Shown: positions 24,961 to 34,541 of the stretch, piece after piece
Numbering within the stretch: position 1 is the stretch's first letter
How the letters are laid out: each line of letters opens with the position of its first letter
Assembly: GCF_022348085.1 (NCBI RefSeq)
Contig: NZ_JAKRFN010000011.1
Coordinates: forward strand, 1 to 64,000
Direction of reading: 5' to 3'
Source: Mycobacterium sp. PSTR-4-N
Lineage (GTDB): Bacteria > Actinomycetota > Actinomycetes > Mycobacteriales > Mycobacteriaceae
DNA: 64,000 bases
The notes under the pieces: generated by a model
The model's input: the letters and a program-made list of their open reading frames with translations, nothing else
Databases searched by the model: none
Told to the model about the DNA's origin: nothing
Made by a program: the position numbers and the translations under genes

Positions 24961-25707
24961 GTGGACTTCCGAGCAGCTCTGCTCGAGCAGACTCGAGCTT
25001 TCGGCGATCTGATCCGGACGGCAGACCCCGCGACGCCGGTGCCGACCTGCGGGGACTGGACCCTCAAACAGCTGTTCCGCCACGTGGGACGCGGAAACCG
25101 TTGGGCCGCACAGATTATCCTCGAGCGACGCAACCAGGAGCTCGATCCGCGGGATGTCCGCGACGGCAAACCGCCAGACGACCCGGACGCCGCCGCGGAC
25201 TGGCTGATGGCGGGGGCGGAACTGATCAGCAACGCGATCGACCGCGTCGGCGCTGAGACCAGGGTGTGGACGTTCATCGGCCCGCGCCCTGCCGGCTGGT
25301 GGATTCGGCGGCGCCTGCACGAGGCCACCGTGCACCGCGCCGACGCTGCCCTTGCCCTCGGCGTCCCGTTCGAGTTGTCCCCCGATCTGGCCGCCGATGC
25401 TCTCAGCGAATGGATCGACCGGGTATCGGTGGACCGGCGCCACCCGCCGGCACTCGATCGGGGCCAATCCATCCACCTGCACGCCACCGACCCCGAGCTC
25501 GGACCGACGGGGGAGTGGATGATCGTCCACGACGAGGAAGGCGTCTGGTGGTCCCACGACCACGGCAAAGGCAGTGTTGCGCTGCGGGGGCCGGCGAAGG
25601 ATCTGCTGCTGGCCGCCGTGCGCCGTGTCAGCGCTGCCGACGCGGGCCTCGAGGTGCACGGCGACACAGCCGTATGGGAGAACTGGTTGGACCGCACGCC
25701 CTACTGA
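24961..25707 (+). CDS. Maleylpyruvate isomerase-type (DinB-like) metal-binding protein
   Basis: A 248-residue actinobacterial protein of the mycothiol-dependent maleylpyruvate isomerase N-terminal family. The four-helix DinB-like domain has candidate metal ligands in LFRHVGRGN and in RLHEATVHRADAAL (His-x3-Glu/His pattern). The C-terminal third is a smaller alpha/beta domain. Members may catalyse mycothiol-dependent reactions in detoxification; the substrate here is unknown. The GTG at 24961 is four bases after the P450 stop and six bases after TAGCGT, so it may have its own leaderless promoter inside the P450 end. Confidence 0.8.
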   Translation: MDFRAALLEQTRAFGDLIRTADPATPVPTCGDWTLKQLFRHVGRGNRWAAQIILERRNQELDPRDVRDGKPPDDPDAAADWLMAGAELISNAIDRVGAETRVWTFIGPRPAGWWIRRRLHEATVHRADAALALGVPFELSPDLAADALSEWIDRVSVDRRHPPALDRGQSIHLHATDPELGPTGEWMIVHDEEGVWWSHDHGKGSVALRGPAKDLLLAAVRRVSAADAGLEVHGDTAVWENWLDRTPY

Positions 25708-25751
25708 GCGGCGCTGCTGTCGCGACGGAAGACCGGCCTAAGCTTTCGATC

Positions 25752-26108
25752 ATGACCACTTCGGAGATGGCGACTGTTCTCGCCTGGCACGACGCCCTGA
25801 ACGCCGGCGATCTCGACACGCTGGTGTCGCTGTCCAGTGACGACATCGAGATCGGCGATGCGCACGGCGCGGCGCAAGGCCACAGCGCGTTGCGTGACTG
25901 GGCGCAGGGGCTGGGCCGCACGATCGAACCCGGTCGCATCTACGTCCACGACGGCGTCGTCGTGGTCGAGGAAAAGGTGGGCGGCGCGGGGTCTGCGGCA
26001 TCGGCCTTCCGGGTGGTCGCCGATCACGTGACGTCAGTGTTCCGGCACGACGATCTGGCCGCCGCGCTGGCCGCGACGGAGCTCACCGAAGCCGACCTGA
26101 CCGGCTGA
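25752..26108 (+). CDS. SnoaL/NTF2-like protein
   Basis: A 118-residue NTF2-like alpha+beta-barrel protein. The first helix [21 protein letters not shown] and the strand [21 protein letters not shown] are the usual opening of SnoaL-like domains; later strands ([14 protein letters not shown]) complete the cone. Such proteins are enzymes (isomerases, hydrolases) or ligand binders; no catalytic set can be assigned. The ATG at 25752 follows TAAGCT by seven bases, compatible with a leaderless transcript. The stop overlaps the rmlA ATG by one base. Confidence 0.75.
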   Translation: MTTSEMATVLAWHDALNAGDLDTLVSLSSDDIEIGDAHGAAQGHSALRDWAQGLGRTIEPGRIYVHDGVVVVEEKVGGAGSAASAFRVVADHVTSVFRHDDLAAALAATELTEADLTG

Positions 26109-26971
26109 TGCGCGGCATCATCCTGGCGGGCGGATCGGGTACGCGGCTGTATCCGATCACGATGGGGGCGAGCAAACAGCTGCTGCCGGTGTACGACAAG
26201 CCGCTGATCTACTACCCCCTGTCGACGTTGATGATGGCGGGCATCCGCGACATCGCGGTCGTCACCACCGCACAGGACGCGCCGGCGTTCCGCCGCCTGC
26301 TCGGCGACGGCTCCGACTTCGGCATCGACATCAGCTACGCCGTCCAGGACGAACCCGAGGGTCTGGCACAGGCTTTCGTGATCTGTGCCGACCACATCGG
26401 CGGCGATTCGGTCGCGCTCATATTGGGCGACAACATTTTCTACGGGCCGGGGCTGGGCACCAGCCTGCGTCGATTCCACACCGTCGAGGGCGGCGCGATC
26501 TTCGCCTACTGGGTGGCCGACCCGTCGGCCTACGGTGTGGTCGAATTCGCCGACGACGGGACGGCGTTGTCGCTGCAGGAAAAGCCGGCGGTGCCGAAGT
26601 CGCATTACGCGGTGCCGGGGTTGTACTTCTACGACAACGACGTCATCGAGATCGCACGCTCGCTGCGCAAGTCCGCGCGGGGCGAGTACGAGATCACAGA
26701 GATCAACCAGCGCTACCTGGAGCAGGACCGGCTCAGCGTCGAGGTACTCGCCCGCGGCACCGCATGGCTCGACACGGGCACCTTCGACTCGTTGCTCGAC
26801 GCGAGCGACTACGTGCGGACGATCGAGCGCCGGCAGGGCCTCAAGATCAGCGTGCCCGAAGAGGTGGCGTGGCGGGTCGGGTTCATCGACGACGATGAAT
26901 TGGCTGCGCGCGCAGAGAAATTGATCAAGTCCGGATACGGCGCCTACCTGTTGGAGTTGCTGGACCGCTGA
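26108..26971 (+). CDS. rmlA: Glucose-1-phosphate thymidylyltransferase
   Basis: A 287-residue RmlA, equivalent to Rv0334, making dTDP-glucose from dTTP and glucose-1-P, the first step to dTDP-rhamnose. Rhamnose is part of the arabinogalactan linker and so essential to the mycobacterial wall. The nucleotide-binding motif [11 protein letters not shown] is at the N-terminus. [20 protein letters not shown], the metal Asp in [10 protein letters not shown] and [10 protein letters not shown] complete the family pattern. Length is typical. It is translationally coupled to the SnoaL-like gene. Confidence 0.96.
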   Translation: MRGIILAGGSGTRLYPITMGASKQLLPVYDKPLIYYPLSTLMMAGIRDIAVVTTAQDAPAFRRLLGDGSDFGIDISYAVQDEPEGLAQAFVICADHIGGDSVALILGDNIFYGPGLGTSLRRFHTVEGGAIFAYWVADPSAYGVVEFADDGTALSLQEKPAVPKSHYAVPGLYFYDNDVIEIARSLRKSARGEYEITEINQRYLEQDRLSVEVLARGTAWLDTGTFDSLLDASDYVRTIERRQGLKISVPEEVAWRVGFIDDDELAARAEKLIKSGYGAYLLELLDR

Positions 26972-27000
26972 CCCGAACTGCGCTGAAACCGGCCATTGCC

Positions 27001-27012
27001 ATACAGCTGTAT
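27001..27012. promoter_or_regulatory. ATACAGCTGTAT palindrome upstream of the beta-propeller pair
   Basis: A perfect 12-bp palindrome sits 45 bp before the first of the tandem genes, in the 85-bp gap after rmlA, flanked on both sides by TGCC. AT-rich content and position suit an operator or a promoter element. No candidate regulator is adjacent. Confidence 0.4.
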
Positions 27013-27056
27013 TGCCCTGTAGGGTTTGCTGTGAAGTCAACGGGGAGGGGCTGCGC

Positions 27057-29237
27057 ATGGGCTGGGAAAAGTACGTCGGTCGTGTCGGGGCGCTGGCTGT
27101 CGCCTTGGGAATCGGCTCCGCGGTGGCGTCCCTGCCGGGTGTGGCTTGGGCCGATTCCGGTGACTCGACCTCGGCCGGCGTTTCCGCCCCGGCACCACGT
27201 CAGACGGTCGATCGCCCCGCCAAGAGCTTGACCAAGCCGAAGTCAGCGCGCGAGGACCGGCCGGCTCGCAAGCGCCTGTTCGGCGGGGCCAAGGTGACCG
27301 AGTCCGAGACGAGTTCGGTTGACGTCGAGGTCGATTCGCCCCCGGTCGCCGACGACGAGCCCCCCGTCAAGAAGGTAGTGCGGCCACTGTTTCACCCGCG
27401 TGCCGACGCGCAGCCTGACAAGGAACCCGAGTCGCCGGCAGCCGCACCGCTGCTGTTGACCATGTTGGGCACTGCCCGCCAGCACGTCGAGGAGCGCCGA
27501 GCCGACAGGGCAGCGGCGGCGGCGACGTCGAGTTCCGTTCAGGTCAACCCTGCCGCCGACGCTGACCCCGCCGACACCGAAATCCGCGGGGTGCCGGACG
27601 GACCCGTGGTCGTCGGCTCCACCGGGACGATCTATCAGGTCACCACCGATGCGGACGGAACCCGGGTCAGCATCGTCGACCGGGACGGTCGCGTGATCAC
27701 CACCAGCGACGCGTTTCCCGACGCGCCGGTACCGAGGACGACGTCGGTCGCCAGACCTGACGGGTCGGTCGTCGTCATCACGGTCAACGATCGCAGAACA
27801 CGCTCCACGGTGTGGTCGGTGAACGAGCAGGGCGACCTCACCAAGATCACGATGGTCAGGGGCTTCGCCGACGCACCCAAGGTCGGGGCGGACGGATCGC
27901 TCTATTTCGGCAGCGACATTCCCTTCTTCTTGAGCCCGATCGGGTTCGTCGGCTACCGCACATTCCGAATCTCGCCGACCAACACCGTGCGGACGTATTC
28001 GCCGCAGACCAGGGTCACCGTGGCGCCTGACGGCAGTGTGTACCTGCTGCCCACCGGGTCAGGGAGAACGTTGCGCGCTTTCGGGGCGGACGGCACGACC
28101 AGGACGGTCATCCTCCCGGGTGAGATTCAATACGGTTCCCCGATCGTCGGCGAAGACGGCTACCTCTACCTACCCGTTCCTGTTCAGACGTTGTTCGGCG
28201 GCAAGACAACTCGGTTGTACACGATGCGCGGTACGCAGATCGCCAAGCAGACGCTGACGGGTGTGCCCGGAAGCTACGTCGTGAAGAACGACGGTGTCTA
28301 CCTCGAAACCTACACGTACTCAGGCACCAACGATCTGGGCGACGGGAACACCTACATCTACAAGATCACACCGACGGCCGTCGCCGATCCGCGGTTCATC
28401 GAGGGGCGCCTCAAGCAGCTCTACGACGGCAGGCGCCTCCAAGTGTCCGCAGACGGCACGATCTACGCGTTGCTCGAGGATCCTGACGGCCTTCCGGTCC
28501 TCATCATCAGCCCCGACGGCACCAGCCGGACCACAATCGACCTGCTCGGCGACCCGGCGGTGTCCGAGGGAGACGTCGAGCAGGCCGACAACCACGGCTA
28601 CTTCACCTACGCCTCCAACGGCACGACATTCCTCGCGGTGCTCAACGGCGACGGCTCGATCGATCGCACCATCGAGCTCCCGGCCGGCACGAAGCCGGGC
28701 TCCGTGTTCTTCGGCCCGGACGGAGCGGCTTACCTCCTGAACTACACGCAGGATCCTGGCACTACCTATCAGTCGCGGGTGCTGTTGACCCTGTCGAATG
28801 ACACGTTCTCGCCCGTTCTGAACCCTGGGTCGGACTATGACTCCTCGCGCAGTATCCAATTCGGCCCCGATGGCAGCGGATACCTGTTGTTGCGGCCGGA
28901 TTCTGGGCTCGGGGTGAAGATCGTCGGCTTCGACGCGTCCGGGTTGACGGGAACGGTTCTCACAGTCATGGACAGCCGTCACTTCGGCTACAAGATCAGC
29001 CCCGATCAGGCGCTGGCGTTCGCTGCCGACGGCACCGCCTACCTCGCCACCGACGACCCCGCCGGCCCTGCGGTGTACGCGCTCACAAAGACCGGGGCCG
29101 CCAAGGTCCTCGACCTTGCCGGTACGCCACCGGCGTCCGGCGCCGTCATTGCTCCCGACGGCACGTTGTACGTCACCACGGCGACGGCCGACGGCTTCAC
29201 GATTGTGCGGACCATCGCGCCGCCGACAGCGGTCTGA
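27057..29237 (+). CDS. Secreted beta-propeller-like protein, copy 1
   Basis: A 726-residue exported protein. The ATG at 27057 follows GGGGAGGGG. The signal peptide is MGWEKYVGRVGALAVALGIG to about residue 34, then about 145 residues of Asp/Pro/Lys-rich linker. From about residue 180 onward come repeated strands of the form xPDGSVYLL or GPDGSGYLL, spaced irregularly by roughly 40-60 residues. These resemble NHL/YncE-type beta-propeller blades. No catalytic motif is visible. It is followed 32 bp later by a paralogue of exactly the same length. It may bind envelope ligands or partner proteins; function is unknown. Confidence 0.8.
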   Translation: MGWEKYVGRVGALAVALGIGSAVASLPGVAWADSGDSTSAGVSAPAPRQTVDRPAKSLTKPKSAREDRPARKRLFGGAKVTESETSSVDVEVDSPPVADDEPPVKKVVRPLFHPRADAQPDKEPESPAAAPLLLTMLGTARQHVEERRADRAAAAATSSSVQVNPAADADPADTEIRGVPDGPVVVGSTGTIYQVTTDADGTRVSIVDRDGRVITTSDAFPDAPVPRTTSVARPDGSVVVITVNDRRTRSTVWSVNEQGDLTKITMVRGFADAPKVGADGSLYFGSDIPFFLSPIGFVGYRTFRISPTNTVRTYSPQTRVTVAPDGSVYLLPTGSGRTLRAFGADGTTRTVILPGEIQYGSPIVGEDGYLYLPVPVQTLFGGKTTRLYTMRGTQIAKQTLTGVPGSYVVKNDGVYLETYTYSGTNDLGDGNTYIYKITPTAVADPRFIEGRLKQLYDGRRLQVSADGTIYALLEDPDGLPVLIISPDGTSRTTIDLLGDPAVSEGDVEQADNHGYFTYASNGTTFLAVLNGDGSIDRTIELPAGTKPGSVFFGPDGAAYLLNYTQDPGTTYQSRVLLTLSNDTFSPVLNPGSDYDSSRSIQFGPDGSGYLLLRPDSGLGVKIVGFDASGLTGTVLTVMDSRHFGYKISPDQALAFAADGTAYLATDDPAGPAVYALTKTGAAKVLDLAGTPPASGAVIAPDGTLYVTTATADGFTIVRTIAPPTAV

Positions 29238-29269
29238 ATATGCGCGACCACAACGACATCGGAGGACAC

Positions 29270-31450
29270 ATGGGGTGGGAGAAGTACGTCGGGCGCGTCG
29301 GTGCGTCGGCTGTTGCCTTGGGAATCGGCTCGGCGGTGGCCTCTCTGCCGGGCGTGGCGTGGGCAGACTCCGATGGTGCGACGTCGGCCGGCGGCTCGGC
29401 GCCCGCCACCAGCCAGACATCCGAGCGTCCGGCCGCGAAGCTGACCAAGCCCAAGGTGGCCCGGGAGGATCGACCGGCCAGGAAGCGGGTGTTCGGTGCA
29501 CACCGCGCCTCGGCGGACGCGACCGAGGCCGCACCGAGTTCCGGTGAGCCTGAGTCTGATTTGAAGCCCGCGGTTGACGAGCAGGAGCCGGTCAAAAAAG
29601 CGGTGCGGTCGCTGTTCCAGCCGCGCGCAGCCACGGAGCACAAGAACGATCCTGAGTCGCCGGCCGCCGCGCCGCTGCTGTTGACGATGCTCGCGACCGC
29701 GCGTCAGCACGCCGAGGAGCGCCGCGCCGACAGGGCGGCCGCGGCGGCAACCTCGAGTGCGGTGCAGGCGAGCCCTGCCGTAGAAGCCGACGCCGACCCC
29801 GCCGGGATTCCCGGCGGGTCAAGGGGACCCGTGGTCATCGGCTCGACCGGCACGGTTTACCAGGTCACCCACGACACGGACGGCACACGGGTCAGCATCA
29901 TCGACATTGACGGTCACGTGATCACGACCAGCCAAGCCATACCTGGGATGCAGGACCCGTCGACACGGTCGGTCACCAGGCCGGACGGCTCCTTGGTGGT
30001 CGTCACGATGAACGACCGTCAAACCCGTTCCACCCTCTGGTCGGTGAACAGTCAAGGCGAGGTCAGCAAGATCACGACGGTCGTCGGCATAGCCTCGACG
30101 CCGCGGGTGGCGGCCGACGGGTCGCTGTACTTCAGCACCAACATCCCGTTCATCTTCAGTCCCATCGGGAACATCGACTATCGCACGGTCCGCATCTCGC
30201 CGACCAACAGAGCGCAGACCTTCGCGCCCAACTCGACCGTGACACTGGCTCCCGACGGCAGCGCGTACCTGGTGTCGACGCAGTTCGGCGGTCGCACGCT
30301 GCACGCCTTCGGGGCGGACGGCAAGACCAAGACGATCCTGCTGCCGCGCGAGGACCGCGCCCGTTCCCCCATCCTCGGCGAGGACGGGTACGTCTACTTG
30401 CCCGTCGGCGTCACAACTCTGTTCGGCGGTAAGACGACGCGGCTCTACACCTTTCACGGGGCGCAGAGCACCACCCGTACCGTGACAGGGCTGCCGGGCA
30501 ACGTCGTGGTGAAGAACGACGGCCTGTACCTCGAAACCTTCACCTACCCGGGGAACAAAGACGTCGGAGACGGCACCACCTTCATCTACAAGATCACCCC
30601 GACGGCCATCGCCGATCCGAGAGTCATCGAGGCACGTCTACGCAGCTTCACGGTGACGGCCGAGGGCACCATCTACGCGGTGGTCGGGGACTCCGCCAGC
30701 ACGCCCGTGGTGGTGATCAGTCCTGACGGCACCAGCCAGAGCACCGTTGTTCTGCCGGGCACCGCACTCTCGGTGACTGCCTTCAACCGGATCGTGGGCG
30801 CCGGGGAACAAACCGACGACCACGGGTATGTCACCTACACCGCGAACGGCACGAATTACCTTGCCGTGCTCAACTCTGACGGCACCGTCGATCGCACCAT
30901 CGAGCTGCCCGAAGGCAGTGTTCCCGGCCAGGTCTTCTTCGGACCCGACGGCGCGGCCTATCAGATCAACCAGCTGGGTGAGCCCGGTGCCGTCGCTACC
31001 ACGCAGATTCTGCTGACTCTGTCGAACGACAGCTCCTCGCCGCCGGTGCGGGGCCCGTTGCTCGGCGGCGCGGCCAATGTCCAGTTCGCCCCGGATGGCA
31101 GCGGATACCTGCTCCTGCGCAACGATCCGCAGATCGGTGCGCAGTTCGTCGGCTTCGACGCCGCCGGTCTGACGGGCGTGACACTGACTCTGACACAACC
31201 GGTGGGCACCGATTACGGTCCCGAACAGTTCATGGTGTTCGGTCCTGACGGCACCGGCTATGTCGCGAGTAACGCACCCGGCGACGCCGGGGTGTACGCG
31301 TTCACCACGACCGGGGTGACCAAGGTACTCGACCTCGACGGCACACCTCCGGTGGAACCCCCCGTCGTCGGGCCCGACGGCACCGTGTACGTCACCACGG
31401 GTACCGCCGACGGCTTCACCGTGGTGCGGACCATCGCACCGTCCGTCTAG
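29270..31450 (+). CDS. Secreted beta-propeller-like protein, copy 2 (tandem paralogue)
   Basis: A 726-residue exported protein, equal in length to the gene before it and alike throughout: the same MGWEKYVGRVG signal peptide, DRPARKR linker motif, FGGKTTRLYT, VVKNDG and FFGPDGAAY blade motifs. It diverges most in the linker and some blade edges. The ATG at 29270 follows GGAGG. The 32-bp gap suggests cotranscription with copy 1. The stop codon overlaps that of the convergent molybdenum-enzyme gene within the tetranucleotide CTAG (31447-31450). Function is unknown. Confidence 0.8.
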   Translation: MGWEKYVGRVGASAVALGIGSAVASLPGVAWADSDGATSAGGSAPATSQTSERPAAKLTKPKVAREDRPARKRVFGAHRASADATEAAPSSGEPESDLKPAVDEQEPVKKAVRSLFQPRAATEHKNDPESPAAAPLLLTMLATARQHAEERRADRAAAAATSSAVQASPAVEADADPAGIPGGSRGPVVIGSTGTVYQVTHDTDGTRVSIIDIDGHVITTSQAIPGMQDPSTRSVTRPDGSLVVVTMNDRQTRSTLWSVNSQGEVSKITTVVGIASTPRVAADGSLYFSTNIPFIFSPIGNIDYRTVRISPTNRAQTFAPNSTVTLAPDGSAYLVSTQFGGRTLHAFGADGKTKTILLPREDRARSPILGEDGYVYLPVGVTTLFGGKTTRLYTFHGAQSTTRTVTGLPGNVVVKNDGLYLETFTYPGNKDVGDGTTFIYKITPTAIADPRVIEARLRSFTVTAEGTIYAVVGDSASTPVVVISPDGTSQSTVVLPGTALSVTAFNRIVGAGEQTDDHGYVTYTANGTNYLAVLNSDGTVDRTIELPEGSVPGQVFFGPDGAAYQINQLGEPGAVATTQILLTLSNDSSSPPVRGPLLGGAANVQFAPDGSGYLLLRNDPQIGAQFVGFDAAGLTGVTLTLTQPVGTDYGPEQFMVFGPDGTGYVASNAPGDAGVYAFTTTGVTKVLDLDGTPPVEPPVVGPDGTVYVTTGTADGFTVVRTIAPSV

Positions 31451-33552
31451 TCGAGCCCGGCGAGCACCTTGTCCAGCGTGACGGGCAGGTCGCGCACCCG
31501 CACGCCGCACGCGTGGTACACCGCGTTGACCACCGCGGCGGCCGACCCGACGATGCCGATCTCCCCGCCTCCACGCGAACCCATCGGATTCGCGTGGGGG
31601 TCAGGCTCATTCAGCCAGATCGCGTCGATGTCGACCACGTCGGCGTGCGCGCTGAAGTGATAGGTCGCCAGGTCCTGGGTGACGACGTGACCGAACCGAG
31701 GATCGCGAACGCTCTCCTCGTGTAAGGCCATCGACAGCCCCATCGTCATCCCACCGATCAACTGCGAACGCAACGTGCGCGGATTGATGGCCCGGCCGAT
31801 GTCGAAAACGCCGAACATCCGAGGAACGCGGATCTCGCCGGTGTCCGCGTTGACGTGCGCCTCGACGAAGTGGGCGCCGAACGATTGCAGCGTCATCGTC
31901 TCGGCATCCGGATTCTCCGGCGCCTCGGCGACGGAAGACGCACCCACCACCGGTGGATTGCCGTGGTCGCTGCGAAACTGTTGTGCCGCAGCGACAATCG
32001 CCCGGCCCCAGGAATTGATGCCGGACGATCCGCCAGCCACCGACGCATCGGGCAGCGCACTGTCCCCGATCTGCAGCTCCACTGCCTCGATCCCGCAATC
32101 CAGGGCGTCCGCCGCGATCTGAGTCAGCGTGGTCCACGTCCCGGTGCCGATGTCAGCGGCGCCGATCTGCACGACATAGTGGCCGTCGCGGTCGTACGTG
32201 ATGCGTGCGGTGTTGCCCGGCATCTGCATCGCCGGATAGGTCGCCGACGCGACACCCACGCCCCGGTACCACCCGCCGGTGAGGCGCCGGCCCGGAGCAC
32301 GGTCCCACGTGGACCATCCGAAGCGCTCGGCGCCCATCTGGAGGCACTGCACCAATTTCCGGCTCGACCAGGGGTTTCCGGTCTCCGGATCGACATCGGG
32401 ATCGTTGCGGATACGCAGTTCGATGGGATCGACGCCGCATGCGACGGCGAGCTCGTCCATCGCGACCTCGGCGGCATAGGTGCCTGGACACTCACCAGGT
32501 GCGCGCATCCAGAACGGTACCGGTACGTCCAGCGCTGCCAGCCGGTGTGAGGTCCGTCGGTTGGCGGCGGCATACATCTTTCGCGTGGTCACGGCCGTCT
32601 GCTCGGCGAATTCCTTGACCGCCGAGGTCTGTTCGATGACGTCGTGGCTGATCGCGGTGAGGCGGCCGTCCGCGTCGGCGCCGAGGCGGACCCGTTGGAT
32701 CGTCGGAGTGCGGTACCCGACCAGTGCGAACATCTGCTGGCGGGTCAGCGCCAGCTTGACGGGCCGTCCCGCAATGCGCTGAGCGGCGAGCAGCACCAGC
32801 GTGTTGTGGGCGTGCGGAGCACCCTTGGAGCCGAAGCCGCCGCCGACGTACGGTGCGATGACGCGCAGCTGGTCGACGTCCAAGCCGAAGATCGGTGCCA
32901 TCGCTTTACGCACCGCATGCACACCTTGCGTCGAGTCGTACAGCGTGACCTCAGGCGAACCGTCTCGGGTGTGCCACCGCGCGATGCACGCGTGCGGCTC
33001 CATCGGGTTGTTGTGCTCGATCGGTGTCTCGTAGGTGTGGTCGACGGTCACCTCCGCTGCGGCCAGCGCGGCGTCCACATCCCCGTCCTCGGAGTCCGGG
33101 GGGTAGGACGGGTTCACCGTCTCCGGAGTGTAGAGGCGCGGATGGTCTGCTCGCAGCTCTGCGTCGTGCGGCGAGGTGTCGTACTGCGTTTCCACCAGAG
33201 CTGCTGCCTGACGGGCGATCTCGGCTGACTCGGCGATCACGCCGCCGATGATCTGCCCCCGGAAGTGCACCTCGGCATCCTGCAGGATCGCCAGCTCGCC
33301 GTCGGAGGAGTCCGCGAGTGTCGGAGCGTCGAACACGGTGAGTACATCGAGCACACCGCTGACGGCACGTGCCGCGTCCACCTCCATCGCGGTGACGCGT
33401 CCACGTGCGATGGTGGCCTGGACGGGATGCAGATAAGCGGGGCTGTCGGTGTGGTGCTCGAACGCGTACGGCGCGGTGCCGGTCACCTTGGCGCGTCCAT
33501 CCCGGCGCGCCACCGGCTCGCCGATGGCGCGGGGATCGAGGAGAGACGTCAT
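31447..33552 (-). CDS. Molybdenum hydroxylase large subunit (PaoC/YagR-like)
   Basis: A 701-residue xanthine dehydrogenase-family catalytic subunit binding molybdopterin cytosine dinucleotide. Motifs include the aldehyde oxidase hammerhead start (ARRDGRAKVTGTAPYAFE), VGGGFGSKG, FWMRAPGECPG, and GSRGGGEIGIVG with the catalytic Glu near the C-terminus. With the FAD and 2Fe-2S subunits encoded just upstream it forms a three-subunit aldehyde oxidoreductase like E. coli PaoABC, oxidising aldehydes to acids. The ATG at 33552 overlaps the previous gene by 4 bp. The substrate and the XdhC/PaoD-type maturation factor are not evident here. Confidence 0.92.
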   Translation of the reverse strand: MTSLLDPRAIGEPVARRDGRAKVTGTAPYAFEHHTDSPAYLHPVQATIARGRVTAMEVDAARAVSGVLDVLTVFDAPTLADSSDGELAILQDAEVHFRGQIIGGVIAESAEIARQAAALVETQYDTSPHDAELRADHPRLYTPETVNPSYPPDSEDGDVDAALAAAEVTVDHTYETPIEHNNPMEPHACIARWHTRDGSPEVTLYDSTQGVHAVRKAMAPIFGLDVDQLRVIAPYVGGGFGSKGAPHAHNTLVLLAAQRIAGRPVKLALTRQQMFALVGYRTPTIQRVRLGADADGRLTAISHDVIEQTSAVKEFAEQTAVTTRKMYAAANRRTSHRLAALDVPVPFWMRAPGECPGTYAAEVAMDELAVACGVDPIELRIRNDPDVDPETGNPWSSRKLVQCLQMGAERFGWSTWDRAPGRRLTGGWYRGVGVASATYPAMQMPGNTARITYDRDGHYVVQIGAADIGTGTWTTLTQIAADALDCGIEAVELQIGDSALPDASVAGGSSGINSWGRAIVAAAQQFRSDHGNPPVVGASSVAEAPENPDAETMTLQSFGAHFVEAHVNADTGEIRVPRMFGVFDIGRAINPRTLRSQLIGGMTMGLSMALHEESVRDPRFGHVVTQDLATYHFSAHADVVDIDAIWLNEPDPHANPMGSRGGGEIGIVGSAAAVVNAVYHACGVRVRDLPVTLDKVLAGLD

Positions 33553-34541
33553 TGCCGGCCCCGTTCGGTGAGGATGCGCAGCTGGGCGAGCATGGTGCGG
33601 CGCGCGAGAGGGACTTTGAACTCGTTGCCGGGCAACGGTTCTGCAGCGTCGAGCTCGGCGTCGACAGCGGCTGCGAAGTTCTCCTCGGTCGCAGCAGCGC
33701 CGGTCAGTCGGTCCTCAGTGGCCCGGGCGCGCCACGGCTTGTGCGCGACGCCACCCAGCGCAATGCGGGCGGACAGGATCCGGTCGCCGTCCATGCTCAC
33801 CTCCGCGGCCACCGACACCAACGCGAACGCGTACGAGGCGCGATCGCGGACCTTGCGGTAGTCCGACACGGCGTTCGGCGGCGGTGGCGGTATCTCGACC
33901 GCAGTGATCAACTCGCCGCGGTCGAGCACGGTGTCACGATGTGGCGCGTCGCCGGGCAGCCGGTGAAAGTCGGTGGCGGGGATGAGGCGCGATCCGTCCG
34001 CTCCCTCCACGAGCACGACCGCGTCCAGCGCGCTCATCGCCACCGCCATGTCCGACGGATGAGTGGCGACGCACTCGGCGGAGGCGCCGAGGATGGCGTG
34101 GTAGCGGAGGTATCCGCCGACGGCCGAGCAGCCGGTACCGGGAACTCGCTTGTTGCACGGCGTGGTGACGTCCTGGAAATACACGCAGCGGGTGCGTTGC
34201 AACAGGTTTCCCGCGGTTGTCGCGGCATTGCGCAGCTGTCCGGACGCCGCCGACAGCATGGCCCGCGACAGCACCGGATACCGGGACCGGATCAGCGGGT
34301 GGGCCGCCAGCTCGCTGTTGCGCACGTTGGCGCCGATGTACACGCCGCCGTCGTCGGTTTCCGTGATGTCGTCGAGATCCAGCCGGCTCACGTCGACCAA
34401 CAGATCCGGCTCGGCCACACCGAGTTTCATGTGATCGACCAGATTGGTGCCTCCGGCGAGGTAGGCGGCGCCCGGGTGCGCGGTGAGCGTGGCGACGGCA
34501 TCAGCCGGGCTGGTGGCCACGTGATAGGCGAACGGCTTCAT
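33549..34541 (-). CDS. Molybdenum hydroxylase FAD subunit with [4Fe-4S] site (PaoB/YagS-like)
   Basis: A 330-residue FAD-binding subunit. MKPFAYHVATSPADAVATL begins the CO-dehydrogenase flavoprotein fold. AYLAGGTNLVDHMK binds the FAD pyrophosphate. The insertion RCVYFQDVTTPCNKRVPGTGC matches the extra [4Fe-4S] ligation loop known in PaoB, so electrons probably pass 2Fe-2S clusters, the 4Fe-4S cluster and FAD. The ATG at 34541 overlaps the 2Fe-2S subunit stop by 4 bp, and the stop overlaps the large subunit start by 4 bp. Length agrees with the family. Confidence 0.92.
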   Translation of the reverse strand: MKPFAYHVATSPADAVATLTAHPGAAYLAGGTNLVDHMKLGVAEPDLLVDVSRLDLDDITETDDGGVYIGANVRNSELAAHPLIRSRYPVLSRAMLSAASGQLRNAATTAGNLLQRTRCVYFQDVTTPCNKRVPGTGCSAVGGYLRYHAILGASAECVATHPSDMAVAMSALDAVVLVEGADGSRLIPATDFHRLPGDAPHRDTVLDRGELITAVEIPPPPPNAVSDYRKVRDRASYAFALVSVAAEVSMDGDRILSARIALGGVAHKPWRARATEDRLTGAAATEENFAAAVDAELDAAEPLPGNEFKVPLARRTMLAQLRILTERGRQ

